The notes: generated by a model from the sequence alone, not told the origin. A stretch of 59,588 bases of DNA from DATKGW01 sp035510605 (GCA_035510605.1 DATKGW010000006.1:1-59588), one strand, 5' to 3'; shown: positions 41,351 through 50,929, counted from the first letter of the stretch. Program-made: numbers and translations.

Positions 41351-41833
41351 CTAATTCAAACTATTCTTAACATAAGTACCGGAACCATTAACAGTTCCTT
41401 CAAGGGTTGCTGTCACGGTGTATTTGGGGCATGTCTGGCCGGTAGTAGCTGTACAAGCGGTCGTGCCATCTGTTTGCCATACCTGATAGGCATATGACTT
41501 GGCGGCCGGTGCTGATACTAAAGCACAACCAGTCGTAGCACTGGCACTTGGATCACACAGAGCACCTTCATCCAAACCCTTCATATTAGTTGTTCGCCAA
41601 CTGGCAGTATTGAAATCAACCAGCACTGGATATCCGCCACCGTTCTGGGCATAAAATGCCTCGAGCATACTATATAATGCCCTGATATCTGTTTGCCGCT
41701 TGGTATCGCGGGCCTTCTGCTGGACACCACTAAAAGTAGTAATAACCAAAGCTGCCAAAATACCGATGACAACGATTACGATTAGAAGTTCCACAATAGT
41801 GAAACCTGATTGTCGTTTTTTCATTCTGAGCAT
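41351..41833 (-). CDS. pilA: Type IV major pilin (copy 1)
   Basis: A 160-aa prepilin, paralogue of the next gene. It has the same RQSGFTIVELLIVIVVIGI signal, an almost identical helix and a similar C-terminal domain, with changes concentrated in the loop between about 90 and 130. The pair arose by tandem duplication. It is the first gene after pilC, 61 nt before copy 2. Confidence 0.93.
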   Translation of the reverse strand: MLRMKKRQSGFTIVELLIVIVVIGILAALVITTFSGVQQKARDTKRQTDIRALYSMLEAFYAQNGGGYPVLVDFNTASWRTTNMKGLDEGALCDPSASATTGCALVSAPAAKSYAYQVWQTDGTTACTATTGQTCPKYTVTATLEGTVNGSGTYVKNSLN

Positions 41834-41948
41834 ATTTTGTGCCTACCCCCTTATTTACTTTTTTATAGATAACACAAACAAACGACCCGTGTGGTCTGGT
41901 CTAGATTATCAAACATAAGCATTACTACTGTCAACGGCTTTCTTATAA

Positions 41949-43166
41949 CTACTGGCCTATATTTTTACTCAGGGATGCAATTGGCCCCATAACGCTGGCG
42001 GCAATCAAACCGACAATAGCTCCGAGTATTACAATCATAATTGGCTCAATCAGGGCGCTTAAGCTATTTATAACGGTATCGACTTCTTCTTCGTAAAAAT
42101 CAGCGACTTTTAAAAGAATAGTGTCAATTTGGCCGGTCTCTTCGCCGACAGCCAGCATTTGGCTGACAATCGGTGGAAAGTATTTGCTTTTGCTTAGTGG
42201 TTCAGACAGCTGCTTACCGTTTTTTACTTCTTTAGCAGCCTTTTTTAATTCTGACTCTATAATCTTATTACCGATTGCGCCGCCGGTTACGTCCAAAGCC
42301 TCCAGAACTCCCACCCCGGCCGACATTAATGAGGCAAAGGTGCGCGAAAACCGGGCGATGGCAATTTTGGTAATAACGTCTTTAATAATCGGAGTATTAA
42401 GCAATAGCAGGTGAAATTTTACCTTACCTTTTGGGGAGCGGATATAAAAGCGCACTCCGAATATAACCACAATAAAAGTCAGGATAATAATTAGGGAATT
42501 CTTCTGGACAAAATGAGAAGTGTTAATCATGATTTGAGAATATATCGGTAGTTTGGCGTTGGGGGTAAGGTTGTTAATTATAGAAGTTATTTTAGGCATT
42601 ACAAAAATCATGATGCCAAAAAAGGCCACCACCGTGATACTACCGACTACCATGGGGTACATCATGGCGCCCTTGATTTTTTTACGGATGCTGGAATCTT
42701 TTTCTACTTGCAGGGCCAAGCGTTTTAGGATTTCGTCTAAAATACCGCCGGCCTCTCCGGCGCGAACCATATTGACATAGATTTCAGAGAAAATATTGGG
42801 ATATTTGGAAAAAGCATCACCCAAATTTGAACCACCCTCGATATCTTTAGCGATTTCGGATATTGCTGTTTTAAAATATTTATCCTGGGCTTGTACTTGG
42901 AGCGTATTAAGCGATCGGTTAAGCGGGACGCCAGCCGATATCATGGTAGACAGTTGGCGGGTGAATATTACCAAGTCCTTGAGTTTAACTTTATTGCTTT
43001 TACCGATTTTTAATCCGAGTTTAAAACCGGTTTTTTGTTTGATAATCAGGGGCCGGTAGCCTTGGTGTTGAAGGGACTCCATTAATGATTCTTTAGAAGT
43101 AGAGTCAATAGAACCGTTGACGGTTTTACCTTCTTTTGTTACGGCGGTATATGTGAATGTTGGCAT
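41949..43166 (-). CDS. pilC: Pilus assembly platform protein PilC
   Basis: 405 aa from ATG 43166, which begins the usual MPTFTYTAVTKEGKTVNG. There are two copies of the GspF domain: ...FTRQLSTMISAGVPLNRSL and FSRTFASLMSAGVGVLEAL. Three transmembrane helices lie near 170-190, 220-240 and 370-395. GAGGAG at the end of pilB serves as the ribosome site; the stop and start codons are adjacent. PilC anchors the pilus motor PilB in the membrane. Confidence 0.95.
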   Translation of the reverse strand: MPTFTYTAVTKEGKTVNGSIDSTSKESLMESLQHQGYRPLIIKQKTGFKLGLKIGKSNKVKLKDLVIFTRQLSTMISAGVPLNRSLNTLQVQAQDKYFKTAISEIAKDIEGGSNLGDAFSKYPNIFSEIYVNMVRAGEAGGILDEILKRLALQVEKDSSIRKKIKGAMMYPMVVGSITVVAFFGIMIFVMPKITSIINNLTPNAKLPIYSQIMINTSHFVQKNSLIIILTFIVVIFGVRFYIRSPKGKVKFHLLLLNTPIIKDVITKIAIARFSRTFASLMSAGVGVLEALDVTGGAIGNKIIESELKKAAKEVKNGKQLSEPLSKSKYFPPIVSQMLAVGEETGQIDTILLKVADFYEEEVDTVINSLSALIEPIMIVILGAIVGLIAASVMGPIASLSKNIGQ

Positions 43167-43167
43167 T

Positions 43168-44982
43168 TTACTCCTCAGAAGTAACGCGCAATATTTCCTC
43201 GATGGAAGTTTGGCCACGCAGGGCTTTTATAAAACCGTCAAGTTGCATAGTCAGCATGCCTTCTTTGACGGCTTGATTTTGAATAACTTCGCTGGTGGCA
43301 TTACTGACAATCATTTTTTGTATCTCAGGGGAGTTATTGAGCGACTCATAAATACCCATTCGCCCCCGGTAACCGTTGTGATTACATTCGTCACAACCAT
43401 CTTCGTGGGTTTTCCATAGCTTTAATATCTTAGTTTCCGAGGTAGACAAGGGAGCTGTAGATTTGGGATTAGTACTGGCCAGCGTTGTTTTACCGATGCC
43501 ACCCTCCAGAGCCTTGGCTTCGAGCTCATGTATTCGTTTCATCGGCAAAGCGTCATTGATGCCGAATGATTCCTCGATTTGCTTAATAGTCGCCGTATCG
43601 GGGACATAACTTTCACGGCAGTTCGGACAAAGCTTGCGGACTAGCCGTTGGCCCACTACAGCCCTAACAGTCGAAGCAATCAAAAAAGGCTCAACACTCA
43701 TGTCCAGCAGTCTGGGTAGGCAGGTTGCGGCATTATTGGTGTGCAGCGTGGCAAAAACCAAATGACCGGTTAGAGCAGCCTGAACAGCCAATCCGGCAGT
43801 TTCAGTATCGCGGATCTCACCGACCATAATAATATTAGGATCTTGGCGTAGCAGGGCTCTTAAACCGTTGGCGAATGTCATATTGGCTTGAGGATTAACC
43901 TGTGTCTGATTGGCGCCAATAATTTTATATTCCACCGGGTCTTCGACGGTCGAGATATTGACTTCCGGTTTGTTTAAGATACTTAAAATACTGAACAAAC
44001 TGGTTGATTTTCCGGAACCGGTCGGGCCGGTAATCAGTACCATGCCGTGTGGTTGAACGATGGCGTGGTTAATAGTGTCCAGCGCCGTTCCCCAGTAACC
44101 TAGTTCTTCTAGAGTCAGAGCTTTTTGCCCCTCGCTTAGGATACGCATAACGACTTTTTCACCTTCGGTGATCGGCAGAGTTGAAACACGCAGGGCATAC
44201 AGCAGGCCATTTAATTCTATTTTAAAGCGACCATCTTGAGGCGAACGTCGCTCATCAATTTTTAGATTGGAAAGAATCTTAATGCGAGAAACCAGTGCGT
44301 TATGAACTTTTTTTGGTAGTTTATTGACCTCCGCCAAAATGCCGTCGACACGATAGCGTATAGAAACGTGGTTTTCTCGTGGTTCTATATGTACATCAGA
44401 AGCACCGGCTTTAATGGCGCCTTCTATAATCAGATTAACGGTTTGGGAAATTGGTGAATCTTCGGCCAGGTCGGCTTCATCGACTTCTTCATCTTGTGAT
44501 TGGTCTTCATCCTCTTCTGATATGACCTGAGTGATTTCGCTGCTGATATTTTCACGGTATTGATCAATCGCCTGTAGAATGTTGGTCTTGGTAGCGATAT
44601 AAATTTTTAAATCAGTACCCAGTTGTTTTTGCAAAAAGCTGATGGCCTGGATATCGTCGGGATCCTCCATGGCCAGTTCTTTGGTACCGTCTTCTGCAAC
44701 CTTAAAGACCACAACATTATACTGGCGGGCAATCCGCTCGGGGATCTGGTGGAGGACTTCACGTTCAATATCTTTGGGGTTGATATCTACATAGGGGACT
44801 TCAATTTCATCGGCAAATAATTGAGTTAATTCTTTTTCGGAAACTATATTGCCGGCAATAACCACATCCTGGAGCGGCTTTTTTTCGTTTTGCTCTTGTT
44901 GTTTAAGTGTTGTCAACTGCTCGTTGGTGACTTTTTTGGTCTTTTTGAGCAGTTTTTCAACCAAACTGTCTGATATGCGCAT
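43168..44982 (-). CDS. pilB: Pilus extension ATPase PilB
   Basis: About 604 aa. Walker A is ITGPTGSGKST, the Asp box and His box regions are normal (IMVGEIRDTETAGLAVQAALTGH in part), and the zinc site has CPNC and CDECNH. The N-terminal MshEN-like domain (about 1-150) may bind cyclic di-GMP. I chose ATG 44982 (MRISDSL) because TATAAT and upstream ATGs form a likely -10/leaderless region; ATG 44991 is also possible. No retraction ATPase PilT is in the window. Confidence 0.95.
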   Translation of the reverse strand: MRISDSLVEKLLKKTKKVTNEQLTTLKQQEQNEKKPLQDVVIAGNIVSEKELTQLFADEIEVPYVDINPKDIEREVLHQIPERIARQYNVVVFKVAEDGTKELAMEDPDDIQAISFLQKQLGTDLKIYIATKTNILQAIDQYRENISSEITQVISEEDEDQSQDEEVDEADLAEDSPISQTVNLIIEGAIKAGASDVHIEPRENHVSIRYRVDGILAEVNKLPKKVHNALVSRIKILSNLKIDERRSPQDGRFKIELNGLLYALRVSTLPITEGEKVVMRILSEGQKALTLEELGYWGTALDTINHAIVQPHGMVLITGPTGSGKSTSLFSILSILNKPEVNISTVEDPVEYKIIGANQTQVNPQANMTFANGLRALLRQDPNIIMVGEIRDTETAGLAVQAALTGHLVFATLHTNNAATCLPRLLDMSVEPFLIASTVRAVVGQRLVRKLCPNCRESYVPDTATIKQIEESFGINDALPMKRIHELEAKALEGGIGKTTLASTNPKSTAPLSTSETKILKLWKTHEDGCDECNHNGYRGRMGIYESLNNSPEIQKMIVSNATSEVIQNQAVKEGMLTMQLDGFIKALRGQTSIEEILRVTSEE

Positions 44983-45121
44983 ACTTGTCATCATTATACA
45001 GCCAGCATAAGCGTTTTTGCTCACGTTTTTTGTGGGTTTTTGTTTGCCCCACCCTGTCTTGGTTTTGATATACTAAAACCAGTCTAAATTTTAAGTGAAG
45101 CAGAAGGGAAATTATTAGATT

Positions 45122-46147
45122 ATGGCGGCAAAAAAAGAAGCCAAAGCTGTAGATAAGGTTGAACAAAGTGGTAAAGATCAGGCATTGGGGTTGGCAGTCG
45201 ATCATATAAAGAAACAATTTGGTCAAGGCGCCATTATGCAACTTGGGGCTGATCAAAAAATTGATATAGAAACTTTTTCATCCGGTAGTCTGGGGCTGGA
45301 CATTGCCCTTGGCGGTGGTATACCAAAAGGTCGAATCGTGGAAATTTATGGCCCGGAAAGTAGCGGTAAGACAACGCTAGCTCTACATGCCGTTGCTGAA
45401 ATTCAAAAACAAGGCGGTACGGCGGCTTTTATTGATGCCGAAAACGCCCTGGACCCAATCTATGCCGAAAAAATCGGTGTCAATATCAAAGACTTTTTAG
45501 TATCGCAACCGGATAATGGCGAGCAGGCCTTGGAGATTGTTGAAACTTTGGTGCGCAGCAACGCAGTGGATCTAATTGTGGTTGATTCGGTCGCGGCACT
45601 GGTTCCGCAAGCTGAAATCGAAGGCGATATGGGTGATGCCCATATGGGCTTACAAGCCAGACTGATGAGCCAAGCCTTACGCAAACTAACCGGTGTGATT
45701 AACCGTAGCAAATGTACGGTAATATTCATTAATCAATTGCGCATGAAGATTGGCATAATGTTTGGTAACCCGGAGACCACAACCGGCGGTAACGCCCTCA
45801 AGTTTTATGCCTCGGTACGCATGGATATCCGGCGGATTGGCCAAATAAAGAACGGTGATGAAATTATTGGTAATCACGCCCGCGTCAAAGTCGTGAAAAA
45901 TAAGGTTGCCCCACCGTTCCGCGAAGCCGAATTCGATATTATGTATAACGTCGGAATCAGCCGCGAAGGCGATGTACTCGATTTGGCGGTTCAGCACGAA
46001 GTTGTTGATAAAAGCGGTTCATGGTTTGAGTATGAAGGCGTTAAAATCGGGCAGGGCCGTGAATCAGCCAAGCAATATTTGAAAGAGCACCCCGAGATTT
46101 TAAAGAAGATTGAAACTGCAGTTCTTAAAGCTACAATTGCCGATTAA
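45122..46147 (+). CDS. recA: Recombinase A
   Basis: A 341-aa protein: Walker A GPESSGKTT, Walker B LIVVDSVAALVP, and the DNA-binding loop segments EIEGDMGDAHMGLQARLMSQALRK (in part) and MKIGIMFGNPETTTGG. It forms filaments on single-stranded DNA, leading strand exchange. A TATACT -10 lies about 50 nt upstream. I see no LexA box. RecX follows 12 nt downstream. Confidence 0.98.
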   Translation: MAAKKEAKAVDKVEQSGKDQALGLAVDHIKKQFGQGAIMQLGADQKIDIETFSSGSLGLDIALGGGIPKGRIVEIYGPESSGKTTLALHAVAEIQKQGGTAAFIDAENALDPIYAEKIGVNIKDFLVSQPDNGEQALEIVETLVRSNAVDLIVVDSVAALVPQAEIEGDMGDAHMGLQARLMSQALRKLTGVINRSKCTVIFINQLRMKIGIMFGNPETTTGGNALKFYASVRMDIRRIGQIKNGDEIIGNHARVKVVKNKVAPPFREAEFDIMYNVGISREGDVLDLAVQHEVVDKSGSWFEYEGVKIGQGRESAKQYLKEHPEILKKIETAVLKATIAD

Positions 46148-46159
46148 ATAATATTTCGT

Positions 46160-46753
46160 ATGCGCATCACTCGTATTACCGAGCAGATAAGAAATCCAGA
46201 GCGGGTGAGTGTTTTTTTTGATGGAAAATATGGTTTTTCACTGAATTTAGACCAACTATTGCAAACCAAGCTTAAAACCGGTGACGAAATTGATGGAGCT
46301 GATTTAAAAGTTTACAAAAAACTTTCTCAAGACGGCAAGCTTAAGATGCGAACATTAGAATGGCTGATGATTAGGCCGAGATCAGCCAAGGAGCTAAGGG
46401 ATTATTTATACCGTAAAAAACTTGAGCCCGAAGAGATAAACGGTTGGCTGTTCAATTTTCAAGAAAAAAAATACCAAAACGACGGGTCATTTGCCCGTTG
46501 GTGGATTGAACAACGTCGCAATAAACAACGTAGCAGTTCATTCATCAAACACGAACTTCGATCAAAAGGAGTAACTGTTGAAATTATCGATGAAGCATTA
46601 AACGAATCCGGAATTGATGACAGGCAGGTACTCAAAGAATTGATTGTAAAAAAGCGCCACTTGGCCAAATACCAGGACAATCAGAAACTGGCTGAGTATT
46701 TAATGCGCCAAGGCTACCACTATTCTTTAATCAAAGAAGAACTTGTCGAATAA
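46160..46753 (+). CDS. recX: Recombination regulator RecX
   Basis: A 197-aa helical protein with the three-helix repeats of RecX: the segment RTLEWLMIRPRSAKELRDYL is the classic first repeat, followed by SFIKHELRSKGV and LAEYLMRQGYHYSLIKEEL. RecX blocks RecA filament extension. It forms a recA-recX operon with a 12-nt gap. Its end overlaps the convergent PRC-barrel gene by 34 nt. Confidence 0.93.
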   Translation: MRITRITEQIRNPERVSVFFDGKYGFSLNLDQLLQTKLKTGDEIDGADLKVYKKLSQDGKLKMRTLEWLMIRPRSAKELRDYLYRKKLEPEEINGWLFNFQEKKYQNDGSFARWWIEQRRNKQRSSSFIKHELRSKGVTVEIIDEALNESGIDDRQVLKELIVKKRHLAKYQDNQKLAEYLMRQGYHYSLIKEELVE

Positions 46754-47280
46754 TTCGTTGACAGCTTGGGTACGGCAGCAGTTTTTTTACTAGTGTCTTT
46801 AACCTCGGGACCGGAAATTACAATATGGTTATCGGTGACTTCTATAACACTAGTTCGGTCAATGGTTAAACGGTTTTGATTAATGCTTTGCCAGACCGGT
46901 GGTTGTACGTAGAGTTTTTGAATAAACAGACCTTCTTTGTCGATAGCATACTCGGCAACTTTGCCAATTCTTTTTTTACCGGCCAGTACCGGCTTATCAA
47001 CCAGTTGAAAGTTAATATCCAGCACCGGTTTTAGACGGATTAAGTCATCAGGTTCGCTCAAGCTGGTATGGCCATCAATAATAATTCCGGCAGGAGTGAA
47101 CTCTCTAATGTCAATATCGAGCAAAACTACCCGGTCTTTGCTGTGAGGCGTCTGGCAATAAAAGCCATCGATATGTAAGTTATGCGGGTTAATTATCGGT
47201 TCTAAAACTGTACCGATTCGACCCGAGTTGCGGATACTTAAAAGTGGTAAGTCAGCCAGTTTTGTGGATAAGAACAGCAT
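46720..47280 (-). CDS. PRC-barrel domain protein
   Basis: 186 aa from ATG 47280 (MLFLSTKLADLPLLSIR). Two PRC-barrel-like units: IGTVLEPIINPHNLHIDGFYC, and KKRIGKVAEYAIDKEGLFIQKLYV. The C-terminus is a basic Ser/Thr-rich tail. PRC-barrels bind RNA or proteins in RimM and photosynthetic proteins. The upstream in-frame start (47331) adds 17 poorly conserved residues and I excluded it. It is convergent with recX. Confidence 0.8.
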   Translation of the reverse strand: MLFLSTKLADLPLLSIRNSGRIGTVLEPIINPHNLHIDGFYCQTPHSKDRVVLLDIDIREFTPAGIIIDGHTSLSEPDDLIRLKPVLDINFQLVDKPVLAGKKRIGKVAEYAIDKEGLFIQKLYVQPPVWQSINQNRLTIDRTSVIEVTDNHIVISGPEVKDTSKKTAAVPKLSTNYSTSSSLIKE

Positions 47281-47306
47281 TATGTATTTATTGTACTTTA
47301 AAAAGT

Positions 47307-47579
47307 TTGTGCTTAACAAACAATCAAACAACTACCTTGATAATTGATGCCGCAAATATAATAATCACCAAGTTGGAACCGGATAAAACCGCCAAAATAA
47401 CCGTTACAAAAGTTGATAGTCCAAGCTTAATTGATGCACCTCATCCGCTACCAACTTGGCTGCTTGCAGTGTCAGGGGCTTTAGCTGTAATCTATGCCTG
47501 TTATGAATACCGATTTGAAATCTCAAATTACATCTACAAGCTCAAGCAATACCGAGAGAATCGCAGCGCAAATCGGTAA
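47307..47579 (+). CDS. Possible small membrane protein overlapping tsaE
   Basis: An open frame from TTG 47307 encodes a polar beta-like stretch (TTTLIIDAANIIITKLEPDK), then PTWLLAVSGALAVIYACYEY (one membrane helix) and a basic tail. There is no ATG. The last 86 bases overlap the tsaE start in another frame. The sequence looks more coding-like than chance (clear helix then basic tail), but the lack of a start weakens it. Confidence 0.35.
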   Translation: MCLTNNQTTTLIIDAANIIITKLEPDKTAKITVTKVDSPSLIDAPHPLPTWLLAVSGALAVIYACYEYRFEISNYIYKLKQYRENRSANR

Positions 47580-47973
47580 AAACTTGCATGGCGGTGAAGT
47601 AATCGAACTGGTTAGTGACTTGGGTGGTGGCAAAACAGTGTTTGTTAAAGGCCTGGCCAGCGGTGCCGGTAGCAAAGATGATGTAACCAGCCCGACTTTT
47701 ACAATTTCTAAAATCTACAATTGCTCCAAATTTGCCATTCATCACTTTGATTTTTACCGTTTAAGTGACCCTGGCGTAGTAGCTTTGGAGCTTAAAGAAG
47801 TGATGCAAGACCCAAAGATTGTGGTAGCAATCGAATGGGCCAATATAGTCGACAATGTTTTACCGGCCGATCGCTTAAGAGTAGAGATTGCCCAAACCGG
47901 TAATGATAGCCGGATTTTAAAAATATGCTATCCGGCAAATTTGTCTTATCTTATAAAAGGGGTAAACGCATGA
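47494..47973 (+). CDS. tsaE: tRNA t6A synthesis ATPase TsaE
   Basis: A 159-aa protein; starts ATG 47494 or 47503. The P-loop is SDLGGGKTVFVKGLA (Walker A GGGKT, normally GAGKT), with the family's TSPTFTISKIY and HFDFYRLSDP segments. TsaE works with TsaB and TsaD to add threonylcarbamoyl to A37 of ANN-decoding tRNAs. Stop overlaps tsaB start (ATGA). Confidence 0.93.
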   Translation: MPVMNTDLKSQITSTSSSNTERIAAQIGKNLHGGEVIELVSDLGGGKTVFVKGLASGAGSKDDVTSPTFTISKIYNCSKFAIHHFDFYRLSDPGVVALELKEVMQDPKIVVAIEWANIVDNVLPADRLRVEIAQTGNDSRILKICYPANLSYLIKGVNA

Positions 47974-48362
47974 TTATCTTATCGATTCGAACCGATAAAC
48001 CAGAGGCTGAGATTGCTTTATTTAAAGATGATAAAAAAGTTGACGAGATTATCTGGGAAGCTCATCGTACGCTGGTTGAAACTATCCACTTGCGTATAAA
48101 AGAATTATTAAATACAAATTCTTTTGATTGGGCGGACATTCAAGGAATAGTTTGCTTTAAAGGACCGGGCAGTTTTACGGGCCTCCGGATTGGGCTAACG
48201 GTTGCCAATACATTGGCTTATGGCCTAAATGTTCCAATAGCCGGTTCGGTTGGTGCTAAATGGCAAGCCCGGGCTATAAATAATTTGCTGGCCGGCAAAA
48301 ATGAGGTAATTATAGTACCCGAATATGGCGGCGAAGCCAATATAACGCCGCCTAAGAAATAA
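47970..48362 (+). CDS. tsaB: t6A synthesis protein TsaB, short form
   Basis: 130 aa from ATG 47970. The ASKHA fold N-terminal half with LSIRTDKPEAEIALF, and GPGSFTGLRIGLTVANTLAYGL is the signature of TsaB. The C-terminal half of typical TsaB (about 220 aa) is missing, but the frame ends naturally with a basic KK tail. This reduced form would still bind TsaD through its N-terminal half. TsaD is not in this window. Confidence 0.88.
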   Translation: MIILSIRTDKPEAEIALFKDDKKVDEIIWEAHRTLVETIHLRIKELLNTNSFDWADIQGIVCFKGPGSFTGLRIGLTVANTLAYGLNVPIAGSVGAKWQARAINNLLAGKNEVIIVPEYGGEANITPPKK

Positions 48363-48373
48363 AAAGTATAAAA

Positions 48374-49141
48374 ATGCCGAATAATTATGACGTACTAATA
48401 TTCACTCTTATTGGCAGCATTGTCTCCCTGGTAGGTGGTTTTTTGCTGATTAGCCGTAAAAAGACTGCTTTAGGATTGGCAAAATATGCCACTCCTTTTG
48501 CTGCCGGTGGTCTGCTAGCCGCCGTGTTTATTGACCTTCTGCCGGAGGGTATTAAAACCGCCAAACCGGAAACTGTTTTTACCAGCACCATGATTGGGTT
48601 AATCGTTTTCTTTTTTCTGGAGAGGTTTTTGCGCTGGTTTCACCATCATCACGAACATGTTGGTGATGAAGATAAAAAGCAAACTTCAATACCTCTGATA
48701 ATCACTGGTAACACGCTTCATAATGCACTTGATGGCGTAGCTATTGCCTCGGCTTTCTTGATTAATTTTCAGGCAGGGGCGGTTACCACAATTGCAGTGG
48801 CGGCACATGAAATACCCCGGGAAATCGGGGATTTCGGGTTACTTTTGGCTAAAAAAATGAGCCGCCGTGGGGTTATTTGGGTGCATATTTTTAGCTCTTT
48901 GGCGACTATTTTGGCGGCTTTATTGGCCTTTAACTTGGGTGGGTTGGGTGATCTACCGATTGGTGTGTTGTTGGGGTTGAGCGCCGGTTTTATGCTATAC
49001 ATTGCTTCGTCGGACATTATTCCGACTATTCACGAAGAAACCCGGGATGACAATCTGCTTGATATCCGGCCGTTTTTGCTGCTTGTTGGAGCTGTGGTAG
49101 TCGGTTTGGCAATAATTATCGCCAAACATTTTGGCGGCTAA
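48374..49141 (+). CDS. ZIP-family divalent metal transporter
   Basis: A 255-aa membrane protein with eight helices. The cytoplasmic loop contains HHHHEH (metal-binding). The signature helices are HNALDGVAIASAFL (helix IV, His-Asn-x3-Asp) and AHEIPREIGDFGLLL (helix V, His-Glu-x2-x-Glu), which match zinc/iron ZIP permeases. Direction and metal (zinc most likely) are inferred. It has a 12-nt gap from tsaB. Confidence 0.92.
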   Translation: MPNNYDVLIFTLIGSIVSLVGGFLLISRKKTALGLAKYATPFAAGGLLAAVFIDLLPEGIKTAKPETVFTSTMIGLIVFFFLERFLRWFHHHHEHVGDEDKKQTSIPLIITGNTLHNALDGVAIASAFLINFQAGAVTTIAVAAHEIPREIGDFGLLLAKKMSRRGVIWVHIFSSLATILAALLAFNLGGLGDLPIGVLLGLSAGFMLYIASSDIIPTIHEETRDDNLLDIRPFLLLVGAVVVGLAIIIAKHFGG

Positions 49142-49331
49142 AACCATCTTGTAAATAAATATTATTGTCAGCTTGGCATGATTAGCGGTATTATATTATT
49201 TAGGATTTGAAGTGAAGTTTTCGAAAATCCTTACCTGATAATTAAATTTTATTCGATACTCAGATAATTTTGATGCTAATGAAGTGAGAGTGATGCACCA
49301 AAAATATCTGCACCGATAGAAAGGAAGAGAT

Positions 49332-50846
49332 ATGGAAGTAATTGCCATCATTTTGGCTGTAGTTGGTATTGGAGCTGGTTTTGGAACCAGCCAAGTTGTT
49401 ATGCGCCGTAAAATCGGCTCGGCAGCAGACGAGGCCGAAAAGCAATTAGCCAAGGCCAATAAGGAGTCCACAGCTATTACTAGAAAGGCTCAGGAAGATG
49501 CTGCCAAAATTGCCGAAGACACGCGCAAAGAAGAACAACAGCATCGTCGTGAATTAAAAGAAACCGAAAGCCGTTTGCTCGACCGGGAAACTTCACTCGA
49601 TCGAAAGCTGGACGACTTGGATAACCGGAGTGAAAAATTACGTAAAAGCGAAGACGAAGTTGAAGAACTTAAGAATGAAATCCGTGAACTTCGCACCAAG
49701 CAGCAGGATAAGTTAGAAAAAGTTGCCAAGCTTACAAAAGCCGAAGCGGCCGACAAACTCATGCAAATGACGGAGCGTGACATAAAAAACGATTTAACAG
49801 GATTAATAGTTAAGTTACAAAGCGATGCCCAGGATTTGGCCGAAGAAACCGCCGGTACGATTATCGTTTCGGCGATGGAACGGATGGCCAGCGAAGTGGC
49901 TGCCGAGCGCACCGTAACTGCCGTTAAGCTCGAAGACGAAGAAATGAAGGGCCGCATAATCGGTAAAGAAGGTCGAAATATCCAGGCCTTACAACGTGCC
50001 ACCGGAGTTGATGTTTTGGTTGATGATACCCCTGGAATGATTGTGCTTTCCAGTTTTGATCCGGTCCGACGCGAGGTTGCCCGGGTGGCGCTGGAGATGC
50101 TGCTTAAAGACGGTCGGGTACATCCCGGACGTATCGAAGAGGTTGTCGAAAAAGCCCAAAAGCAAGTTCAAAAAGAAGTTGTCCAAGCCGGTGAAGACGC
50201 TGCCCGAGAAGTCGGTATCGTAGGAATCCCGCGCGAAATTCTGCAGTATCTGGGCGAGCTAAAATTCCGCACTAGTTATGGCCAAAACGTGCTCAAGCAT
50301 TCTACCGAAATGGCTCATATGGCCGGCATTATCGCCGAAGAATTAGGGGCAGATGTTAGAATCACTAAATATGCCGCCCTGATCCACGATATCGGCAAAG
50401 CCCTTAGCCATAAGATGGAAGGCAAGCATCATGTAATTTCCGGCGAAATGGCTCGTAAATACGGTGTGCCGGAAGAGGTTGCCCATGCCGCTGAAGCTCA
50501 CCACGAAGACATGGAAGCTACAACCGTAGAGGCTTTAATTATTCGGGTTGTAGATGCCATTAGCGCTGCTCGCCCAGGTGCCCGTAACATTAGCAGCGAG
50601 AACTTTGCCGAAAGAATGAAGGAGCTGGAAAACGTAGCCACCGGTTTTGACGGTATCGAAAAGGCTTACGCTATTAGTGCCGGCCGAGAAGTTCGTATTT
50701 TTGTTAAGCCCGGTGAAATCGATGATCTTAGCGCCATAAAGCTAGCCCGAGATATTGCTACCAAGATAGAATCTACCATGCAATACCCCGGCACGATTAA
50801 GGTAAACGTTATCCGTGAAACCCGCGCCATCGAATTCGCCAAGTAG
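49332..50846 (+). CDS. rny: Ribonuclease Y
   Basis: A 504-aa protein: N-terminal helix (residues 2-20), long coiled coil (about 25-190), KH domain with MKGRIIGKEGRNIQALQ and the HD domain with AALIHDIGKALSH. It is the membrane-bound endoribonuclease starting mRNA decay in many bacteria lacking RNase E. AAAGGAAG lies 7 nt before the ATG. A promoter TTGGCA...TATATT is visible near 49172-49196. Confidence 0.96.
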   Translation: MEVIAIILAVVGIGAGFGTSQVVMRRKIGSAADEAEKQLAKANKESTAITRKAQEDAAKIAEDTRKEEQQHRRELKETESRLLDRETSLDRKLDDLDNRSEKLRKSEDEVEELKNEIRELRTKQQDKLEKVAKLTKAEAADKLMQMTERDIKNDLTGLIVKLQSDAQDLAEETAGTIIVSAMERMASEVAAERTVTAVKLEDEEMKGRIIGKEGRNIQALQRATGVDVLVDDTPGMIVLSSFDPVRREVARVALEMLLKDGRVHPGRIEEVVEKAQKQVQKEVVQAGEDAAREVGIVGIPREILQYLGELKFRTSYGQNVLKHSTEMAHMAGIIAEELGADVRITKYAALIHDIGKALSHKMEGKHHVISGEMARKYGVPEEVAHAAEAHHEDMEATTVEALIIRVVDAISAARPGARNISSENFAERMKELENVATGFDGIEKAYAISAGREVRIFVKPGEIDDLSAIKLARDIATKIESTMQYPGTIKVNVIRETRAIEFAK

Positions 50847-50895
50847 AAAAATATAGCTAATTACCCCTTAATCTGTTACAATTATGCCGTTTTAA

Positions 50896-50929
50896 CGGGG
50901 TGTGGCGCAGTTGGCTAGCGTTTTGGGAT
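50896..50929 (+). pseudogene. tRNA-Pro 5' fragment upstream of an HNH gene
   Basis: Bases 50896-50920 are identical to the first 25 nt of the tRNA-Pro(CGG) gene at 51860. After seven missing bases, TTTGGGA (50922-50928) matches the tRNA-Pro(TGG) anticodon loop. The rest of the tRNA is absent. It cannot fold as a tRNA. A promoter-like TACAAT lies about 15 nt upstream. The break is at the end of the anticodon loop, where tRNA introns often insert. Confidence 0.75.

Noticed and set aside
45000..45121. SOS (LexA) box upstream of recA
   Set aside because: No matching palindrome was seen.
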